Positions 20,448 through 22,305 of a stretch of DNA of 22,305 nucleotides are shown here, piece by piece. Position 1 is the stretch's first letter. Every line of letters starts with the position of its first letter. The notes under the pieces were generated by a model that saw only the letters and a program-made list of their open reading frames with translations, had not been told where the DNA came from and made no database searches. Source of the DNA: Reticulitermes lucifugus (lineage: Eukaryota > Arthropoda > Insecta > Blattodea > Rhinotermitidae); the NCBI GenBank assembly GCA_026260175.1, contig JAKCWW010008474.1:3833-26137 (forward strand), read 5' to 3'. Both the position numbers and the translations under genes were made by a program.

Positions 20448-20666
20448 TTCACAAGTCACACACCGACGAAATGCACTATATTTTCACTTTATAGTCTTTA
20501 TTCTTCAACCCCTTCTTCAACCAGACAAAAACATTGGATGTGAAGTGAATGTAGTTTACGAGCCCCCTGAAGATGGCCTTGTAAAGGCNGAAACATATGT
20601 AGGGGTTGAAGAATAAAGAATATAAAGTGAAAATATAGTGCATTTCGTTGGTGTGTAACTTGTGAA
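20448..20666 (+). mobile_element. Complete palindromic hammerhead element (219 bp), best preserved
   Basis: The left arm 20448-20512 and right arm 20602-20666 are reverse complements at 62 of 65 positions. Their inner ends are CTTCAACCCC and GGGGTTGAAG. The 89-base centre ends with an intact hammerhead-like core whose predicted cleavage (20601/20602) falls exactly at the start of the right arm. There is no coding capacity. High arm identity means either recent insertion or arm-to-arm conversion. The centre contains the window's only ambiguous base (20589). The strand given is that of the ribozyme core. Confidence 0.75.
20561..20607 (+). ncRNA. Hammerhead ribozyme-like motif, intact core and stem I
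   Basis: CTGAAGA (20567-20573) fits CTGANGA. After one T, stem II is GGCCTT-GTA-AAGGCN (20575-20589), complete if N is C. GAA (20590-20592) follows, then self-complementary ACATATGT (20593-20600) as stem III and A (20601) as the cleavage-site base. Stem I is good: CCCC (20563-20566) pairs with GGGG (20602-20605), extended by G-T and A-T. This is a type I arrangement (stem I open). The recurrent extra T after the first box is the only departure from the minimal consensus. Confidence 0.75.
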
Positions 20667-21671
20667 CGATACAGAAAGTCTGGCAGCGAGGTAACGGCGC
20701 CTCCTTTGGAGAACGACTACAAGATTTTCTGTTTTAAATATTCCGGATACTTAACATGCAAATATATACACTCTCGTTAATATGGAAGAGCAACTCCATT
20801 TCTGGGTTACATAGCTGAGTAAAACCCCGCAGTCGTAAGTTATAATTTAAGTCCTAGTATATCATCATACACGGTTGAATAATTCATTTATATCTAAACA
20901 ACTCAACTAGTTTGTATTAAAATGTCTGAATGCACTCCATAGGCCGGTTTGAAGTATTTCATGTTCCCAGGCATCTTTATTCAGTCGATCAGAAAGTCAG
21001 AAGTAAATTTTAACAACAGCATGTTATATTCATAGAAGATACGCTGAAACAATGTAGAATTTATGTTGTCCGGGGTTTGAGCCCCTGTCGGGTTATAGCG
21101 TGATATTTAACATGAATGTCACATACGTCTTAACATAAAAAATAAAAAGGGGCAAAGGAAAATAAGTGGTATTGATTAGACTTCTCCATGCTGCGAGCCA
21201 TACAGCGCAGTGTTGCATGTGTAATGACGCCATAAAACTCCCAGACTTAATTTCCATATCTTTAGACAACGGCACGGTGCTGTGAGTACTGGCGACTATC
21301 AGTGCGAATGGAGCTGTTGCACATAGATCACACTGCGTTACTTCGCTTGAGTTGTAAAATGTCACAACTCTGTTTGGAAACCTTTCTCGCAGGCAACTTA
21401 ATTCGTTTTGTATCTTTTCTAACAGTCCTGTTCGGATTTATAGCTGCGCGCGCGAAGTGTCGGAATGGACGCTGCACCCTGTGAATTGCTTATATTCCTG
21501 ATTAACGCTAAAGTAATGCAAGCGGCCGGCATATTCTTTTACGTGTTTTTAAAGATGGATAGAGCGTGATTGAATGAAGGTTCAAGGTAGCATGGATGAT
21601 TAACATCAGAGTTTACATTTGATAAACATGAGAATTTAGGCTTTCGCCATAATGTAGTTGAGGCCTTCGAT
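20667..21671. other. Gene-free stretch, one B-box-like block
   Basis: GGGTTTGAGCCCC at 21073-21085 resembles a tRNA or SINE B box flanked by short complementary bases (CCGGGG/CCCCTG), but no A box or SINE body surrounds it. No exon is supported. Confidence 0.35.
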
Positions 21672-21743
21672 CCTCTTCTATGTTACGCAGCGTGTATGGG
21701 TAGTGTGTTACCGACGTTTCGGGACATCATGTCGTCCCGTTTT

Positions 21744-21756
21744 CAAGAGTCAAGAT
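21744..21756 (+). repeat. Left target-site duplication of SINE B
   Basis: CAAGAGTCAAGAT is repeated exactly at 22039-22051. The match extends to TGTA with one base inserted. Confidence 0.85.
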
Positions 21757-22038
21757 TGTAAAAAAAAGTAAAGTTCACCCTGTAACCTGCCGTGAAGGCA
21801 CAGAGGGGGAGTAGAGGCATAACACTACTCTCTCTTTAACCTCTACGCTAGATGGGGTGAGTGGTCAACGCCACGTCCCGGCCACTTTACCCCTGAGAAT
21901 GACTCATTACCCATTTTACAGGAGACTGGGTGGGCCGCAGGGCCGGCCTGGAAGGGTGCGGAAGATCTCGCCATTCCGGGTTCAATCCCCGAGCCGACCA
22001 GCCCATATAGAGGCACTATACAGACTACGCTATCCCGG
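21757..22038 (-). mobile_element. SINE family B, full-length copy with target duplication
   Basis: This is a 282-bp retroposon on the minus strand. Its tail side lies left (A run and AAAGTAAAG, 21760-21773) and its tRNA-like head right, with B box GGGGATTGAACCC (minus, 21978-21990). It is bounded by exact 13-bp repeats. The order of blocks defines the family for the other copies in the window. Frames of 87 and 104 aa that cross it are not genes. Confidence 0.9.
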
Positions 22039-22051
22039 CAAGAGTCAAGAT
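22039..22051 (+). repeat. Right target-site duplication of SINE B
   Basis: CAAGAGTCAAGAT, an exact copy of 21744-21756. Confidence 0.85.
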
Positions 22052-22181
22052 GTACAGGGAGAATCCTCCTTGGACATCTTGGCCCTTGAACATGGGACAG
22101 GCACACTGCATCGAAATATCGCTAACAAGCCACCCATTGACAGTGCAAAGATGCCACTTTTAGTAATTTGAAATTGGAAGA

Positions 22182-22305
22182 GGCTATGGAATGGAAATGA
22201 ATGTGGAAAAAACTAAGCTAATGAGGATCTCAAGGCAACCAGCCCCAACAAAAATTATGATAGATCAAAAGCAATTGGAGAATGTGGAATATTTCAATTA
22301 TTTGG
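22182..22305 (+). pseudogene. Non-LTR retrotransposon reverse transcriptase, fragment running off the window
   Basis: The frame from 22182 reads GYGMEMNVEKTKLMRISRQP, APTKIMIDQKQLENVEYFNY and L at the window edge, with no stop. I recognise the pattern YGM..N..KTK.M.IS followed by QLE.VE.F.YLG as the part just after the reverse-transcriptase catalytic core in insect LINEs. The same frame is closed by TAA at 22164-22166, and there is no start, so it is 5'-truncated. Whether the rest is intact lies beyond the window. Confidence 0.8.

Larger units (their letters stand above)
21672..22140. mobile_element. Palindromic hammerhead-family element split by a SINE
   Basis: The left arm (21672-21735; TATGTTACGCAG ... 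GTGTTACCGACGTTTCGGGA) matches the left arm at 13478-13530. On the right, CGAAATATCGCTAACAAGCC (from 22111) aligns with the reverse complement of the left arm. GGGACATCATGTCGTCCC (21721-21738) is a ready hairpin. On the minus strand it precedes CGAAACGTC, with a decayed 5' box (TTGAAAA). On the plus strand, CTTGAACATGGGACAGG (22087-22103) is the right-hand decayed core. The two halves are separated by the SINE at 21757-22038. Confidence 0.65.

Noticed and set aside
21857..22171. 104-aa plus-strand frame
   Set aside because: It crosses the SINE B insertion and both of its boundaries, so it cannot be an ancestral gene.
1..22305. CRISPR array, bacterial operon or organellar origin
   Set aside because: There are no direct repeats with unique spacers, no operons or ribosome-binding sites. 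SINEs, LINEs and mariner remnants point to animal nuclear DNA.

Overview
This window looks like non-coding nuclear DNA from a large, repeat-rich insect genome. It is AT-leaning, has no gene-dense stretch, no conserved long reading frame and no RNA gene, and is packed with fragments of several transposon classes. The repeat translation [15 protein letters not shown] and the palindromic repeat translating as RSALFWDITRLRVVIVYRRF match repeats I remember as very abundant in cockroach and termite (Blattodea) assemblies. That assignment is from memory and could not be searched here.

Layout. 436-717 is a tRNA-headed SINE (called family A) with a near-perfect target duplication; a second, chimeric copy lies on the minus strand at 6293-6553. 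2568-2706 is a decayed palindrome. 3760-3823 resembles a hAT terminus. 4335-4790 is a compound of hammerhead-like motifs and the VKKFPAFYG repeat, followed by a SINE family B copy (4868-5036). 5911-6021 is a non-LTR retrotransposon scrap, and 6101-6235 is a hammerhead-like arm. 7901-8091 is a complete palindromic hammerhead element. 8130-8272 is SINE B, 9181-9215 another hammerhead core. 10311-10634 is a 32-bp minisatellite. 11899-12084 (minus) is the decayed C-terminus of a mariner-type transposase. 13351-13425 is SINE B, 13459-13668 a second complete palindrome, then microsatellites. 14962-15218, 16864-16884 and 17394-17655 are further SINE B pieces. 18305-18374 is a perfect 3 x 22 bp tandem repeat. 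20448-20666 is the best-preserved hammerhead palindrome. 21672-22140 is a palindrome split by a SINE B that made a 13-bp target duplication, and the window ends inside a non-LTR reverse transcriptase (22182-22305).

Main point: many otherwise unrelated repeats share one RNA-like core. It has CTGANGA (or a decayed form), an extra T, a short hairpin, then GAAAC followed by a self-complementary bit and GTA or GTC. This is the layout of a type I hammerhead self-cleaving ribozyme with a minimal stem III. In the two best elements the inverted-repeat arm begins at the exact base after the predicted cleavage site. Hammerheads are known in Penelope-like elements and retrozymes. These compact (about 190-220 bp) palindromes have no coding capacity and could be non-autonomous derivatives of such elements or a separate class. 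No host gene can be supported; the window may be intergenic or intronic.
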